Shown: piece by piece, positions 1-9,039 of the stretch
How the letters are laid out: each line of letters starts with the position of its first letter
Numbering within the stretch: position 1 is the stretch's first letter
Origin: Phosphoribacter sp037045055
Lineage (GTDB): Bacteria > Actinomycetota > Actinomycetes > Actinomycetales > Dermatophilaceae
Assembly: GCA_037045055.1 (NCBI GenBank)
Contig: JBAOHJ010000002.1
Coordinates: forward strand, 310,001 to 374,000
DNA: 64,000 bases
Direction: 5' to 3'
Notes under the pieces: model-generated
The model's input: only the letters and a program-made list of their open reading frames with translations
Databases searched by the model: none
What the model was told of the DNA's origin: nothing
Made by a program: the position numbers and the translations under genes

Positions 1-53
1 CGCGAGCCGGCACCCGCCCCGCGCACCACGGCCCCGGGCACGCCGACGCCCAG

Positions 54-668
54 GTGGGCCACCTGCACGGGGTCATCGAGCAGGCCCGGTTCTACGACCT
101 GGTCACCAAGGCGGCGTTCCTCGGCCGGCGGGGCGCGGCATACCGGCGCTTGGCCGGGCTGGCCGCAGCCCGTCCCGGCGACCGGGTGCTCGACCTCGGG
201 TGCGGCACCGGGGCGCTCACCGAGGCGATGACGCGTGCCGTCGGCCCGGGCGGCAGTGTCCTGGGCATCGACCCGTCGGAGCCGATGTGCCGGCACGCCG
301 CCCGCGCGGTGCCGGGCGCGACGTTCCGGGTGATGGGAGCCGAGGCGCTGGACCTGCCCGACCGCAGCGTCGACGTCGTGGTGTCCGCGCTGGCCGTGCA
401 CCACGTCGCCGACGCGGCCCGGTCGACGGCTTTCGCCGAGGCGGCCCGGGTGCTGCGCCCGGGCGGTCGGCTCATGGTCGCCGACTTCCGACCGCCGACG
501 GGTCGGCTCGGGGCCCTGGTCGCGCTCGCCCTCGCCGGCCACGCGATGGGCCACGACCCCGGCGACGAGCTGGTAGGGCTGGCCCGTGGCGCCGGCCTGC
601 AGGTCCTCGACGTCCACCGCGTGACGCCGTTCTCCGTCGTCGTCGCGCGGCGTCCGGCGCAGCCGTAG
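54..668 (+). CDS. Class I SAM-dependent methyltransferase
   Basis: Probable small-molecule methyltransferase, substrate unknown. The SAM-binding motif I (VLDLGCGTG) lies near residues 45-53, followed by an acidic strand end (GIDPSEPM) and the methyltransferase-11 core (ALDLPDRSVDVVVSALAVHHV, read in parts, with LRPGGRLMVADF). The GTG at 54 gives 204 residues and fits the usual N-terminus of the family (helix containing RFYDLV). The frame stays open back to base 1, so a longer protein starting outside the window cannot be excluded. It precedes an acyl-CoA synthetase on the same strand by 82 bp. The fold is clear; the substrate is not. Confidence 0.85.
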   Translation: MGHLHGVIEQARFYDLVTKAAFLGRRGAAYRRLAGLAAARPGDRVLDLGCGTGALTEAMTRAVGPGGSVLGIDPSEPMCRHAARAVPGATFRVMGAEALDLPDRSVDVVVSALAVHHVADAARSTAFAEAARVLRPGGRLMVADFRPPTGRLGALVALALAGHAMGHDPGDELVGLARGAGLQVLDVHRVTPFSVVVARRPAQP

Positions 669-750
669 CCGGCACGTCTCCATCCGACCTGCGGACGGGG
701 GGTCCGCGCTCCTCCGGCGGGCGGCATACCCTCGGGCCCGAGGAGGTGCC

Positions 751-2352
751 ATGGAGGAGAACTTCGCCACCGTGCTGGAGACGGTCGCCGACGTCATGAC
801 CGACCGAGGCGCGGTCACCCAGGGCGACCGGGTCCTCACCTGGAGTCGGCTCGACGACGACGCCGCGCGACTGGCCGGCCATCTGGGCGCCGCCGGCATC
901 GGGCCAGGGCAGCGGGTCGGGATCTGCCTGTACAACGGCCCGGAGTACTTCGTGTCCCTCGTCGCGGCGCTGAAGCTGCGGGCCGTGCCGGTGAACGTCA
1001 ACTACCGCTACACCACCTCGGAGATGGCCTACCTGCTGCACGACGCCCAGGTCGCCGCCGTGGTCTACGACGCCGCCGTGGCCGACCGGGTGGCCGGGGG
1101 CGTGGCGGCGGCGGGGCAACGGCCCGCCCTGGTCCAGCTGGGCGGTGAGGTGGCGTTGCCGGGCGCGGTGAGCTACGCGGACGCGCTGGCGGCCGAGCCG
1201 ATGGCCCGGATCCGGCGGGGCAACGACGAGTGGCTGATGTACACCGGAGGCACGACCGGTATGCCGCGTGGCGTGCTCTCGCGCCACTCCTGGCTGTTCG
1301 GGGTGGTCGCCGCCAACGGGTTCCTCAATCTCGGCGTGCCCTACCCGCGGTCACTGGACGAGCTGCGCACCACCCTGGAGGGCCTCAAGCCCGGCGGCGA
1401 GACCATGGTCACCGTGCCCGGACCGCCGCTCATGCACGGCGCCGGGATGTACACGAGCCTCGGAGCGTTGCTCGCCGGGGGCCGGGTGGCGTGTCTGAGC
1501 GGTCGCGGCTACGACCCCGACGACCTGGCGCGGACCGTCGAGCGCCAGCGCGCGGACACCGTGGGGATCGTCGGCGACGTGTTCGCGGTCCCGCTGGTCG
1601 ACGCGCTCGACCGGGCGGTGGCGCAGGGCCGGCCCTACGACCTGTCCTCGCTCAAGCGGGTGCTGTCCTACGGGGTGATGTGGAGCGCGCAGAGCAAGGC
1701 GCGGCTGCTCGAGCACGCCGACGTGCTGTGCCGCGACCTCGTGGCCGCCACCGAGGGGGGGCCGTTTGCCGTCGCCGAGACCCGTCGCGGCGACCCCGTG
1801 CAGACCGCGCGGTTCCGGTTGCTGCCCGGCTGCCGCATCCTCGACGACACCGGCCGCGACGTCGAGCCCGGGTCCGGCCGGATCGGGCGACTGGCCGCCG
1901 TCGCCGACGAGCACATCCACTACCTCGGCGACCAGGCCAAGACCGCCGAGACCTTCCGCACCGTCGACGGGGTGCGCTACGTCGTGCCCGGCGACCTGGT
2001 GTCGATCGACGTCGAGGGTGTGGTGACCTTTCACGGCCGGGGCAGCGGGGTCATCAACACCGGCGGCGAGAAGGTGTTCGCCGAGGAGGTGGAGAGCACC
2101 ATCCGACGCCACCCCGCGGTGCGGGACGTCATGGTCGTTGGGGTGCCGGACCCCACCTGGGGTCAGCGGGTGGCCGCCGTCGTCGCGCTCGCGCCGGGCG
2201 CCTCGCTGACCCTGGCGCAGCTGCGCGAGCACGTCGGTGCCCAGCTCGCCGGCTACAAGCGGCCGACCTCGCTGACGATCCGCGACGAGCTGCGACGCAG
2301 CCCGTCGGGCAAGGCCGACCTGCGTTGGGCCGCGGGAGAGGCCGCCGAGTAG
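751..2352 (+). CDS. Acyl-CoA synthetase, FadD19-like (AMP-forming)
   Basis: ANL-superfamily ligase that activates a carboxylic acid as acyl-AMP and then acyl-CoA. The ATP-binding P-loop (YTGGTTGMPRG) is at about residues 163-173, with a later adenine-binding TEGG, the hinge region GRGSGVINTGGEK and the C-terminal catalytic lysine in RRSPSGKADLRW. Its 533 residues match the PRK07798/FadD19 group, whose characterised members act on steroid side chains or other bulky acids; that substrate is an inference from the family. The ATG at 751 follows GAGGTG at a good ribosome-binding distance. The P-loop contains GGTATGCC, the word enriched throughout this window. Confidence 0.9.
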   Translation: MEENFATVLETVADVMTDRGAVTQGDRVLTWSRLDDDAARLAGHLGAAGIGPGQRVGICLYNGPEYFVSLVAALKLRAVPVNVNYRYTTSEMAYLLHDAQVAAVVYDAAVADRVAGGVAAAGQRPALVQLGGEVALPGAVSYADALAAEPMARIRRGNDEWLMYTGGTTGMPRGVLSRHSWLFGVVAANGFLNLGVPYPRSLDELRTTLEGLKPGGETMVTVPGPPLMHGAGMYTSLGALLAGGRVACLSGRGYDPDDLARTVERQRADTVGIVGDVFAVPLVDALDRAVAQGRPYDLSSLKRVLSYGVMWSAQSKARLLEHADVLCRDLVAATEGGPFAVAETRRGDPVQTARFRLLPGCRILDDTGRDVEPGSGRIGRLAAVADEHIHYLGDQAKTAETFRTVDGVRYVVPGDLVSIDVEGVVTFHGRGSGVINTGGEKVFAEEVESTIRRHPAVRDVMVVGVPDPTWGQRVAAVVALAPGASLTLAQLREHVGAQLAGYKRPTSLTIRDELRRSPSGKADLRWAAGEAAE

Positions 2353-2374
2353 GCCTCCGGGGCGACCGGGCGAG

Positions 2375-2468
2375 CCCCCGGAGCCGGTCCACCCCCCCAG
2401 AGCCGACGGCACAACCCCCCGGAGCCGGTCGACCCCCCAGAGCCGGCGGCACAACCTCCCGGAGCCAG
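2375..2468. repeat. About 40-bp tandem repeat, 2.5 copies
   Basis: The gap between the acyl-CoA synthetase and the MFS gene holds a unit beginning near GGAGCCGGTC at 2380, 2421 and (degenerate) 2461, a spacing of 40-41 bp. Each unit ends in CGGCACAA. No open frame of interest covers it. It may be a local duplication; no regulatory role is evident. Confidence 0.75.
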
Positions 2469-2526
2469 CGGTACCGCACGCCAGGCGACCCCGGCGGCAT
2501 ACCGGCGCTTGCAGTAGCGTCGAGCC

Positions 2527-3771
2527 GTGCAGGGGGACGGGGGTCGGCCCGCCGGACGCGGTCTGGGCCGGCGGTTCTGGACGGTCTGGGCGGCCGGCAC
2601 GGTGTCGTTCCTCGGCGACGGGGTGAGCGCCGGTGCCGTGCCGCTGCTGACCGTCTCGCTGACCCAGGATCCGCGATTGGTCGCGCTGGTCGACGCATGC
2701 GCGGCTCTGGGGTGGCTACTGCTGGGGCTGCCCTCCGGGGTCGTCGTCGACCGGGTGGACCGGCTCACCCTGATGTGGCGCGTCGACGTCGTGCGGTGTG
2801 CCATCGCCGCTGGCTTCGCGGTCCTGGTGCTCGGCGGTCGGGTCGGGCTGGCGATGCTACTGGGCGTCAGCCTGTTGCTGGGGCTCGCGGCACCGTTCTT
2901 CGACAACGCGCACTCGTCGGTGCTGCCCGAACTGGTCCCCGGGCCCGAGCTGGAGCGGGCCAACTCCCTCACCCAGGGCTCGCTGCTGCTGTCGGCCAAC
3001 CTGCTGGGCCCACCGCTGGGTGCGCTGTCGTTCGTGGCGGCGTCGGGCGCACCCTTCGTCGCCAACGCGGTGAGCTTCGCCCTGGGCGCCGGGCTGGTGG
3101 CCACGTGCGTGCACCGGCGGCGAGCCGGGGCGGCGCGACCGGCCACGGCTGGGGTCCGGGCCCAACTCCGCGAGGGCCTGGCCTACCTCGCCGGGCACCG
3201 CGTGCTGCGCACCCTGAGCCTGGTGATCGGCGTCGTCAACGCCGTGAGCGGCGCCATCTTCGCGGTGCTCGTGCTCTACGTCATCGACGAGCTGGGTCTG
3301 CCCGAGGCCGCGTACGGTGCCATGGTGGCCACCTTCGCGGTGGGCGGGGTGGTCGGGTCGGTGGTCACTCCCTGGGCGATCCGCCGGTTCGGGCCGCGGG
3401 CCTGCGCGCTGGCCCCGCTGGTGGGTTTCGGTGCGGCCGCGTTGACTCTCGCGGTGGCGAAGTCGGTCGTCGTGGTCGTCTTGGCCTCCGCCCTGGCCGG
3501 GGGGCTGTCGATCCTGTGGAACGTCGTCGCCTTGTCCTACCGGCAGCGCGAGGTCCCCGGTGAGCTGCTCGGCCGGGTCACCAGCGTGTATCGCATGGTC
3601 GCGTTCGTCGGCATGCCGGCCGGGGCGGTAGGGGCGGGCGTGCTCGCCCATGCAGTCGGCATCCGTGCGACGTATGCCGCCGGCGGGATGCTGCTGCTGC
3701 TCACCGCGCTGCTGAGCATCGCCCCGCTGCGCCACCTGCCGACCCGGGATGCCGGCGCGGTCCCCGGGTAG
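2527..3771 (+). CDS. MFS transporter (MFS_3 / enterobactin-exporter type)
   Basis: Twelve-helix major facilitator protein of 414 residues. The N-terminus (FWTVWAAGTVSFLGDGVSAGAVPLL) and the loop DRVDRLTLMWRVDVVRC between helices 2 and 3 are typical of the MFS_3 group related to macrolide and siderophore exporters. Helix 4-5 contains the asparagine-rich FFDNAHSSVLPELV, also usual in this group. It starts at GTG 2527 without a strong ribosome-binding site and stands alone after the repeat tract. Probably an efflux pump; the substrate is unknown. Confidence 0.88.
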   Translation: MQGDGGRPAGRGLGRRFWTVWAAGTVSFLGDGVSAGAVPLLTVSLTQDPRLVALVDACAALGWLLLGLPSGVVVDRVDRLTLMWRVDVVRCAIAAGFAVLVLGGRVGLAMLLGVSLLLGLAAPFFDNAHSSVLPELVPGPELERANSLTQGSLLLSANLLGPPLGALSFVAASGAPFVANAVSFALGAGLVATCVHRRRAGAARPATAGVRAQLREGLAYLAGHRVLRTLSLVIGVVNAVSGAIFAVLVLYVIDELGLPEAAYGAMVATFAVGGVVGSVVTPWAIRRFGPRACALAPLVGFGAAALTLAVAKSVVVVVLASALAGGLSILWNVVALSYRQREVPGELLGRVTSVYRMVAFVGMPAGAVGAGVLAHAVGIRATYAAGGMLLLLTALLSIAPLRHLPTRDAGAVPG

Positions 3772-3791
3772 GACTGCGGCCCCCGCGCGCA

Positions 3792-4571
3792 TCACGGTGC
3801 CCGTGCCTCGAGGAGCACCCCGTCGGGCGCAGGGCCCGCCTCGGCCCCGCGGCAGGCGCGGTCGAGCCAGTCCACGATGAGCCGAGCGGCCAGCTCCACC
3901 TGGACGGCCCGGTCCAGCGTCGCCCCGCCGCACCCGAACCCCCGCGGGAAGGTCGAGTCGAGGAACCCGCAGTGCCCACCGCCCTGGATGTTCGCCCACT
4001 CGGCCGTCGGCGGGCTCGCGGCATACAGGTCGCGTGAGCGGCTGGGGGGCACCACGGTGTCCAGGGATCCGACGACATAACGCACCGGCACGGCGATGCC
4101 GGCCAGCCCCGCCCGGCACGACGGCCTGGTGTCCAGGGCGGACATCGCCACGACCGCGGCGACATCCGGGCCGGCAGTGGCCGCCAGCAGCGCCGCCCCC
4201 GCGCCCATGGAATGACCCACGAGCGCAGCCGGCACGTGACCGGCGCCGGGCTGCGCCCGACGGGCCCAGTCGAGCGCCCGACGCAGGTCATCGGCGAGGC
4301 GCCCATGCCGGGGAAGGGGACCGGACTGGCCGCCCGGAGCCACCACGAGATAGCCGGCGGCGGCGATCCGGGTCAGCAGCGAGCGGTACCGCCAGGGTCT
4401 CTGCAGGAACCCGTGCCCGAACGCCACGACCGGGTATGCCGCGTCGCCGGACTCGGCGGGGCGGGCGACCAGGGCACGGGCCGCCCGGCAGGGCAGGTCA
4501 CGCCCGGCGATCCGGCGCACGGCCACCGTTACGGGCGTCGGGCCGGGCATCGGATTGCGCCTGGACGGCAT
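3792..4571 (-). CDS. Alpha/beta hydrolase (dienelactone-hydrolase / lipase-like)
   Basis: Serine hydrolase of 259 residues. The oxyanion region is FGHGFLQRPWRY, the nucleophile elbow is GHSMGAG, the acid is in GSLDTVVPP and the catalytic histidine in GGGHCGFLD, giving a complete Ser-Asp-His triad. The arrangement resembles chlorophyllase/PETase-like cytoplasmic hydrolases. No signal peptide is seen. It is convergent with the MFS gene (20-bp gap) and is followed upstream, on the same strand, by a metallo-hydrolase 27 bp away, so the two may be cotranscribed. Confidence 0.87.
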   Translation of the reverse strand: MPSRRNPMPGPTPVTVAVRRIAGRDLPCRAARALVARPAESGDAAYPVVAFGHGFLQRPWRYRSLLTRIAAAGYLVVAPGGQSGPLPRHGRLADDLRRALDWARRAQPGAGHVPAALVGHSMGAGAALLAATAGPDVAAVVAMSALDTRPSCRAGLAGIAVPVRYVVGSLDTVVPPSRSRDLYAASPPTAEWANIQGGGHCGFLDSTFPRGFGCGGATLDRAVQVELAARLIVDWLDRACRGAEAGPAPDGVLLEARAP

Positions 4572-4598
4572 GACGGGGACGAGACGGCCGGGCGCGGC

Positions 4599-5648
4599 TC
4601 AGGCAGCCGCGATGGTGTAGGCCGAGCCGGAGCTGCCGCATCGCCAGGCTTGCGGCAGCGCAGCGGCGAGGGCGTGCTGGGCTCGCCAGCCCGTGCAGTG
4701 ACCGGGCACGACGAGCCCGGGTGCCCAGCCCAGCAGGGCCGCGACGGTGGGGGCGATCACCGGCTCGAACGCCGGACCGCCCAGGTGGAAGCCGCCGATC
4801 AGCGCGGCCAACCGGTGCACGCCGGTCAGCCGCATCGCGTGCCGGACGATGTTGACCACCCCGGCATGCCCGCACCCGGTGAGCACGACCAACCCGCGGC
4901 CCCGGACCGACACGACGAGGGCCTGGTCGTCGACGACGAGCGGGTCGGGCACCCAGGACGCGCCGTCCCACGCCTGATGGGTCGGCGGCATACCTCGCTC
5001 GAACTCGGTCGTCCGGTCGACCTCCCCGGTGATGAGCACCGCGCCGTCGAGCAGCAGGGAGGGGGTCCGCCGCTCGATGACCTCGAAGCCCTCGGCCGCC
5101 AGCGCCGCCATGGACAGCGTGGGCAGCTCGAACGGCGCGGCCCCGGGCAGGGTCAGCCGCCGGCGGGACCACACGTTGGGGTGCAGCGTCAGCGGCATAC
5201 CGGCTCGGCCCCGGCGCCGCGCGAACCCGGCCAACCCACCGGCGTGGTCGAAATGCCCGTGACTGAGCACCGTCGCCTGCACCGCGTCGAAGGACACCTG
5301 CAGCCGGTCGGCGTTGTCGACCATGGCCTCGGGCGACAGCCCGGTGTCGAACAGCAGCGTCGAGGTGCGCTCGCCGCTTCGGACCTGCACCAGCGCGCTG
5401 AACCCGTGCTCGGCGCGCAGCCCGACGACGGTCCCGCCGCCGACGAACTGCTCCGCGGGGACCGGCGTGGCCATCGGTGCCCTGGTGACCGTCTCGTCGC
5501 CGGGCAGCAGACCGTCGTACACGTTGTCCACCAGGGTGGTGATGCGCACTTCGTCGACCTCGGCGAGCGTGACCGGGTCGGCGGCGGCGCCCGCGGCGGG
5601 GCGGGGAGCCGCGCGGTGGGCCTCGTGGATGTCGCCCTCGTTGCACAT
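4599..5648 (-). CDS. MBL-fold metallo-hydrolase, COG1237 type
   Basis: Metallo-beta-lactamase-fold protein of 349 residues. The zinc motif is SHGHFDHAGGL, with the later histidine in LTGCGHAGVVNIV and the family signature LIGGFHLGG. The last motif marks COG1237, whose archaeal member makes a dihydropterin ring-phosphate intermediate; the bacterial function is unproven. I chose the ATG at 5648 because the homologous part begins there. The frame is open up to 6056, but that upstream part is a GC-rich repeat with no recognisable domain. Likely cytoplasmic. Confidence 0.85.
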   Translation of the reverse strand: MCNEGDIHEAHRAAPRPAAGAAADPVTLAEVDEVRITTLVDNVYDGLLPGDETVTRAPMATPVPAEQFVGGGTVVGLRAEHGFSALVQVRSGERTSTLLFDTGLSPEAMVDNADRLQVSFDAVQATVLSHGHFDHAGGLAGFARRRGRAGMPLTLHPNVWSRRRLTLPGAAPFELPTLSMAALAAEGFEVIERRTPSLLLDGAVLITGEVDRTTEFERGMPPTHQAWDGASWVPDPLVVDDQALVVSVRGRGLVVLTGCGHAGVVNIVRHAMRLTGVHRLAALIGGFHLGGPAFEPVIAPTVAALLGWAPGLVVPGHCTGWRAQHALAAALPQAWRCGSSGSAYTIAAA

Positions 5649-5690
5649 ACGGACACGGTATGCCGCCGGCCCGGAGGCCGTCACGTCCGC

Positions 5691-5786
5691 GCCGCTCGGG
5701 ACTCGCGCGACGGCGCCGCTCGGGACTTGCGCGCCGGCGCCGCTCGGGCCCGTCACGACGGCGCCGCTCGGGCCCGTCACGCCGGC
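5691..5786. repeat. Four 24-bp tandem repeats
   Basis: GCCGCTCGGG starts at 5691, 5715, 5739 and 5763, an exact 24-bp period with small differences between units. The array lies in the 208-bp divergent gap between the COG1237 gene and the yihY gene. The period is a multiple of three, which keeps a spurious frame open. No spacer structure is present, so it is not a CRISPR. Confidence 0.85.
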
Positions 5787-5856
5787 GCCGGTCGCCCGTG
5801 GCCATCGGTGCGTGGGATTTTCGAGGGTGGTCAAACGGGCCGGAAACGGGTAAGCC

Positions 5857-7128
5857 ATGGGTATGCCACCCGACCAAGGCCATGACGCGCCGAGCCCGGA
5901 CACCGCTGCGGGCGCCAGCGCCGAGAAGGCGCGCACGGCGCCCGACCCGGACCACCCGGCCAAACCCGCGTCGCCGACCGACCTGTCCAAGCCCTCCTGG
6001 CGGTTTACGGCGAGGAAGGCCTGGCAAGAGTTCGGGCACGACCAGTGCACGGACATCGCCGCCGCCCTGACCTACTACGCGGTCCTCGCGCTGTTCCCCG
6101 CACTGCTGGCCCTGGTGTCCCTGCTCGGGGTGTTCGGCCAGGGCCAGAGCACCGTGGACGCGATGCTGCAGCTGGTGCGCTCGCTCGGGCAGCAGGGGGC
6201 CGCCGAGGTGCTGCAGGAACCGGTCCGCCAGATGGTCACCGCCAGTGGCGCGGGGGTGGGGCTGACCCTCGGCCTGCTCACCGCCCTGTGGTCGGCGTCC
6301 GGTTACGTCGGCGCGTTCGGGCGGGCCATGAACCGGGTCTACGAGGTCGACGAGGGCCGCCCGGCGTGGAAGCTGCGGCCGCTGCAGCTGCTCGTCACCA
6401 CCGGGTGCATCCTGGCCGTCGCCCTGGTCCTCGTGGCCATCGTGCTGTCCGGGCCGGTGGCCACCTCGGTGGCGCAGGTGGCCGGGATCGGCCAAGGGGC
6501 CGTTACCGTGTTCGACATCCTCAAGTGGCCGGTCATCCTCGCGGTCGTCGTCGTCATCGTCGCCGTGCTCTACTACGCGACGCCGAACGTCCAGCAGCCG
6601 AAGTTCCGCTGGATCAGCGTCGGGGCCGGGATCGCCATCCTCGTCTGGCTGGTGCTGTCGCTGGGCTTCGGCTTCTACGTCGCCAACTTCGGCTCCTACA
6701 ACAAGACCTACGGGTCGTTGGCCGGTGTGGTGGTGTTCCTGCTGTGGCTGTGGCTGACCAACCTCGCGCTGCTGTTCGGGGCGCAGGTGGACAGCGAGTT
6801 GGAGCGGGCCCGCCAGTTGGAGGCGGGCATTCCGGCCGAGGAGAGCCTGCAGTTGCCGCCTCGGGACACCACCAAGAGCGAGAAGACCGCCGCCAAGCAC
6901 GAGGCGTCGGTGGCCCAGGGCCGGGCCATCCGCAAGGCGGCCCAGGCCGCCCAGGCCGAGCGGGAGCGGCAGGCCCGCCGGGCCCGCCGGGGTGACCGGA
7001 GCGGGCCGCGACGCCTCGGCGGCGAGGACGGCGATCCGGGGTCGGCCGGCCGCAGCGCCTCCGGTCTGGTCATCGGGGCCGGTCTGGGGTCGCTACAGAA
7101 CCTCGCACGCAAGATCCTGCGCCGCTGA
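5857..7128 (+). CDS. YihY/virulence factor BrkB family membrane protein
   Basis: Inner-membrane protein of 423 residues. The family opening DQCTDIAAALTYYAVLALFPALLAL starts near residue 65 and is followed by about six membrane segments and the conserved FGSYNKTYGSLAGVVVFLLWLWLTNLALLFGAQVDSE block (read in parts). The first 60 residues and last 110 residues are hydrophilic and rich in charged residues and Ala. The family was once called RNase BN, but that activity belongs to another protein; the real role is unknown. The ATG at 5857 lies in GGTATGCC-containing sequence. Confidence 0.9.
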   Translation: MGMPPDQGHDAPSPDTAAGASAEKARTAPDPDHPAKPASPTDLSKPSWRFTARKAWQEFGHDQCTDIAAALTYYAVLALFPALLALVSLLGVFGQGQSTVDAMLQLVRSLGQQGAAEVLQEPVRQMVTASGAGVGLTLGLLTALWSASGYVGAFGRAMNRVYEVDEGRPAWKLRPLQLLVTTGCILAVALVLVAIVLSGPVATSVAQVAGIGQGAVTVFDILKWPVILAVVVVIVAVLYYATPNVQQPKFRWISVGAGIAILVWLVLSLGFGFYVANFGSYNKTYGSLAGVVVFLLWLWLTNLALLFGAQVDSELERARQLEAGIPAEESLQLPPRDTTKSEKTAAKHEASVAQGRAIRKAAQAAQAERERQARRARRGDRSGPRRLGGEDGDPGSAGRSASGLVIGAGLGSLQNLARKILRR

Positions 7129-7302
7129 GCCGGGTCGCCGTCGCCTGGGCGCCGGCAGAGCCGCTCGCCACCGGCCGGGGTGCGGCTCGGGCGACGGCGT
7201 CGAGATGCAGCGCAGATGGCACGCTCGCATGCTGCGGTCGATCGTCACTCGGAGCGTGACCAGCGCGGGAGCCGCTGTCGGTGCAGCTGTCCAGGGGACC
7301 GC

Positions 7303-7749
7303 TTAGGGCGACATGGTGGTCAGGAGCTCGCCGAGGCTGATGGCCTCGACCAGTGGGTCGGCGTGGCGATGGACGAGCCGCCAGTTGCCGGCCACGTGGC
7401 GATAGACGTGGGTCACCCGGAGATCAAGGCGTTGGTCGGGACGGCCCTCGACGCGGCCGTGCTGCCTCTCGATCATCGCGATGACGAGCGTGTCGCCCCA
7501 TGCGTGGGTACTCACGTGCTCGAGGCGTGCCGATCCGTCGGTGATGGAGCTGGGTGAGTCTCGAAGGTCCGCGGAACGGTTCTTGTGTCGCGCTGGGGGT
7601 CCGCCGTTGGGCGGCAGCAGGGTGAAGACGTCGGCGTGGCGGACCAGCTCGGTGTACTGCTCCAAGTCCCCGCGGACGTAGGCATCGGCGGCCGCTTCTG
7701 CCTGAGCGACGAGCTCCTCCAGGGCCTCAGGAGGTAACGAGTCATTCAC
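7303..7749 (-). CDS. NTF2-like / SnoaL-type protein (DUF4440-like)
   Basis: Small alpha+beta-barrel protein of 148 residues, last gene of a four-gene operon. The visible features are an N-terminal helix (ALEELVAQAEAAADAYVRGD) and a C-terminal strand pair ending in NWRLVHRHADP, typical of the NTF2 fold used by SnoaL cyclases and ketosteroid isomerases. The GTG at 7749 is chosen because GGAGGA sits at 7754-7759 and because this start overlaps the preceding stop by 8 bp, which suggests translational coupling. The frame extends further up but without a better start. Enzymatic function is not proven. Confidence 0.75.
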   Translation of the reverse strand: MNDSLPPEALEELVAQAEAAADAYVRGDLEQYTELVRHADVFTLLPPNGGPPARHKNRSADLRDSPSSITDGSARLEHVSTHAWGDTLVIAMIERQHGRVEGRPDQRLDLRVTHVYRHVAGNWRLVHRHADPLVEAISLGELLTTMSP

Positions 7750-8146
7750 CTGATCCTCCGTGTCCTTCGTCGGAGCGCCATGGCCGGCGCCAGTCCGGCG
7801 CGTCCCAGCCTTCCATGACGTAGATCCGCTCCCGGGCGATCCGGTCACCCTCGAAGTCCAGGAGTGCGACGCCGTACACGGTGGGCCCGTCTGCTTCGTA
7901 GCGGATGGCCACCTCGGCGATGACGAGGTCGTGTCGGACCGTCAGCCGCCGAAGCTCGTGGTTGATGTCGGTGGGATAGCGGCTGCGCCACTCGGTGAAC
8001 CGGTCGCGTCCCTCGAACCGCTCGCCCGACTGCGGGAACTCCAGGACGACGTCGTCGTGGTACAGCGCGCTCGCGTGTGCGACGTCGCCACCGGGTGTGT
8101 CGAAGTAGAGCCGTGCCTTCTGGCGGAGCACGGCCTCGGTGCTCAC
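7742..8146 (-). CDS. NTF2-like / SnoaL-type protein
   Basis: Nuclear-transport-factor-2-fold protein of 134 residues (AVLRQKARLYFDTPGG, then FPQSGERFEGRDRF, then YEADGPTVYGVALLDFEGDRIARERIYVMEGW). The WRSRYP segment and the final VMEGW strand are common in polyketide-associated SnoaL-like and carotenoid-isomerase-like members. The start GTG at 8146 overlaps the stop of the upstream reductase gene (GTGA), and its end overlaps the next gene by 8 bp. It sits in the redox operon and may act on the same substrate as the oxidoreductases. Confidence 0.78.
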   Translation of the reverse strand: MSTEAVLRQKARLYFDTPGGDVAHASALYHDDVVLEFPQSGERFEGRDRFTEWRSRYPTDINHELRRLTVRHDLVIAEVAIRYEADGPTVYGVALLDFEGDRIARERIYVMEGWDAPDWRRPWRSDEGHGGSGE

Positions 8147-9039
8147 GACGCGTCTTCGGTGAGGGCTGGTTGGCGGAAGGCGTCCGCGTGCTCGGCGAGG
8201 AACGCCGTCACCGGTCTGGCAGCGTGTCCTAGCAGGTCGAGCACGGTGTGGGACGGCGCGGCCTGGGCGCCGGCTCGCAGTGCCGCGAAGATGGCGAGCA
8301 GCTGGTCGGTCACGAAGGGCGGGGTGCCGTGCTGCTCCAGGTACTCCCTCGCCTCGTCGTCGGTGCCGCCGCGGTGGATGACGGGACGTCGGCTGACCTC
8401 GGTGAGGACGGCGGCCAGGTCGGTGAAGGTGACTCCGGAGGGGCCCGACACGTCGAGGTGGCGGTGTGCGGGCAGGCTCTCGGCGGTCAGGAGGTGTGCT
8501 GCCACGTCGGCGACATCCTGGGGGTCGACCATCGCCAGCGGCGCGTCGGCGTGTGGCGTGAAGAGCACGCCGTGCTCGCGGACGCCCGCCGCGTGGCCGA
8601 GGACGTTGGCCATCGAGAAGCGTGGTCGCAGCACCACCGAGTCGATCCCACTGTCCAGCAGGTGCTGCTCGATGTCGGCGTGCCAGCGCCAGAAGGCGAC
8701 GGGGGAGTCCGGGGCGGCACCGTGGGCCGAGATCTTGACGATGCGCGCCACCCCGCAGGCAGCTGCGGCATCGATGACGGCGTTCTCGTAGCCCACCTGC
8801 TCGGGGACGTTGGGGCACAGCAGGAACAGGTGGTCGACACCGTCGAGGGCAGCCAGCAGACCGGCCCGGTCCTCGTAGTCGCCGAGCACCGGGGTGACGT
8901 GGGGACGGTCGGGACCGAGGACGGCGGCGCGCTCGGGGTGATGTAGCAGGACGGCGGGGCGGTGTCCTTGGGCCGTGAGGGTGCGGACGAGTCGTCGTCC
9001 GATGGTGCCGGTGGCGCCGGTGAGGAGCAGACGGGTCAT
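8143..9039 (-). CDS. NmrA-like NAD(P)H-binding reductase (atypical SDR)
   Basis: Rossmann-fold protein of 298 residues with the dinucleotide motif GATGTIGRRL at the N-terminus and the NmrA/QOR2-like core (VDHLFLLCPNVPEQ, then VARIVKISAHGA, then VVLRPRFSMANVL). The short-chain YxxxK pair is not obvious, as usual for atypical SDRs that act as reductases or redox sensors. It overlaps the oxidoreductase upstream by ATGA and the NTF2-like gene downstream by GTGA, so the four genes form one tightly coupled unit. Confidence 0.87.
   Translation of the reverse strand: MTRLLLTGATGTIGRRLVRTLTAQGHRPAVLLHHPERAAVLGPDRPHVTPVLGDYEDRAGLLAALDGVDHLFLLCPNVPEQVGYENAVIDAAAACGVARIVKISAHGAAPDSPVAFWRWHADIEQHLLDSGIDSVVLRPRFSMANVLGHAAGVREHGVLFTPHADAPLAMVDPQDVADVAAHLLTAESLPAHRHLDVSGPSGVTFTDLAAVLTEVSRRPVIHRGGTDDEAREYLEQHGTPPFVTDQLLAIFAALRAGAQAAPSHTVLDLLGHAARPVTAFLAEHADAFRQPALTEDAS

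Noticed and set aside
5691..5786. Repeat array as a possible CRISPR
   Set aside because: The units are contiguous without unique spacers, and no cas gene occurs in the window. The same holds for the arrays at 17231, 17361 and 46231.
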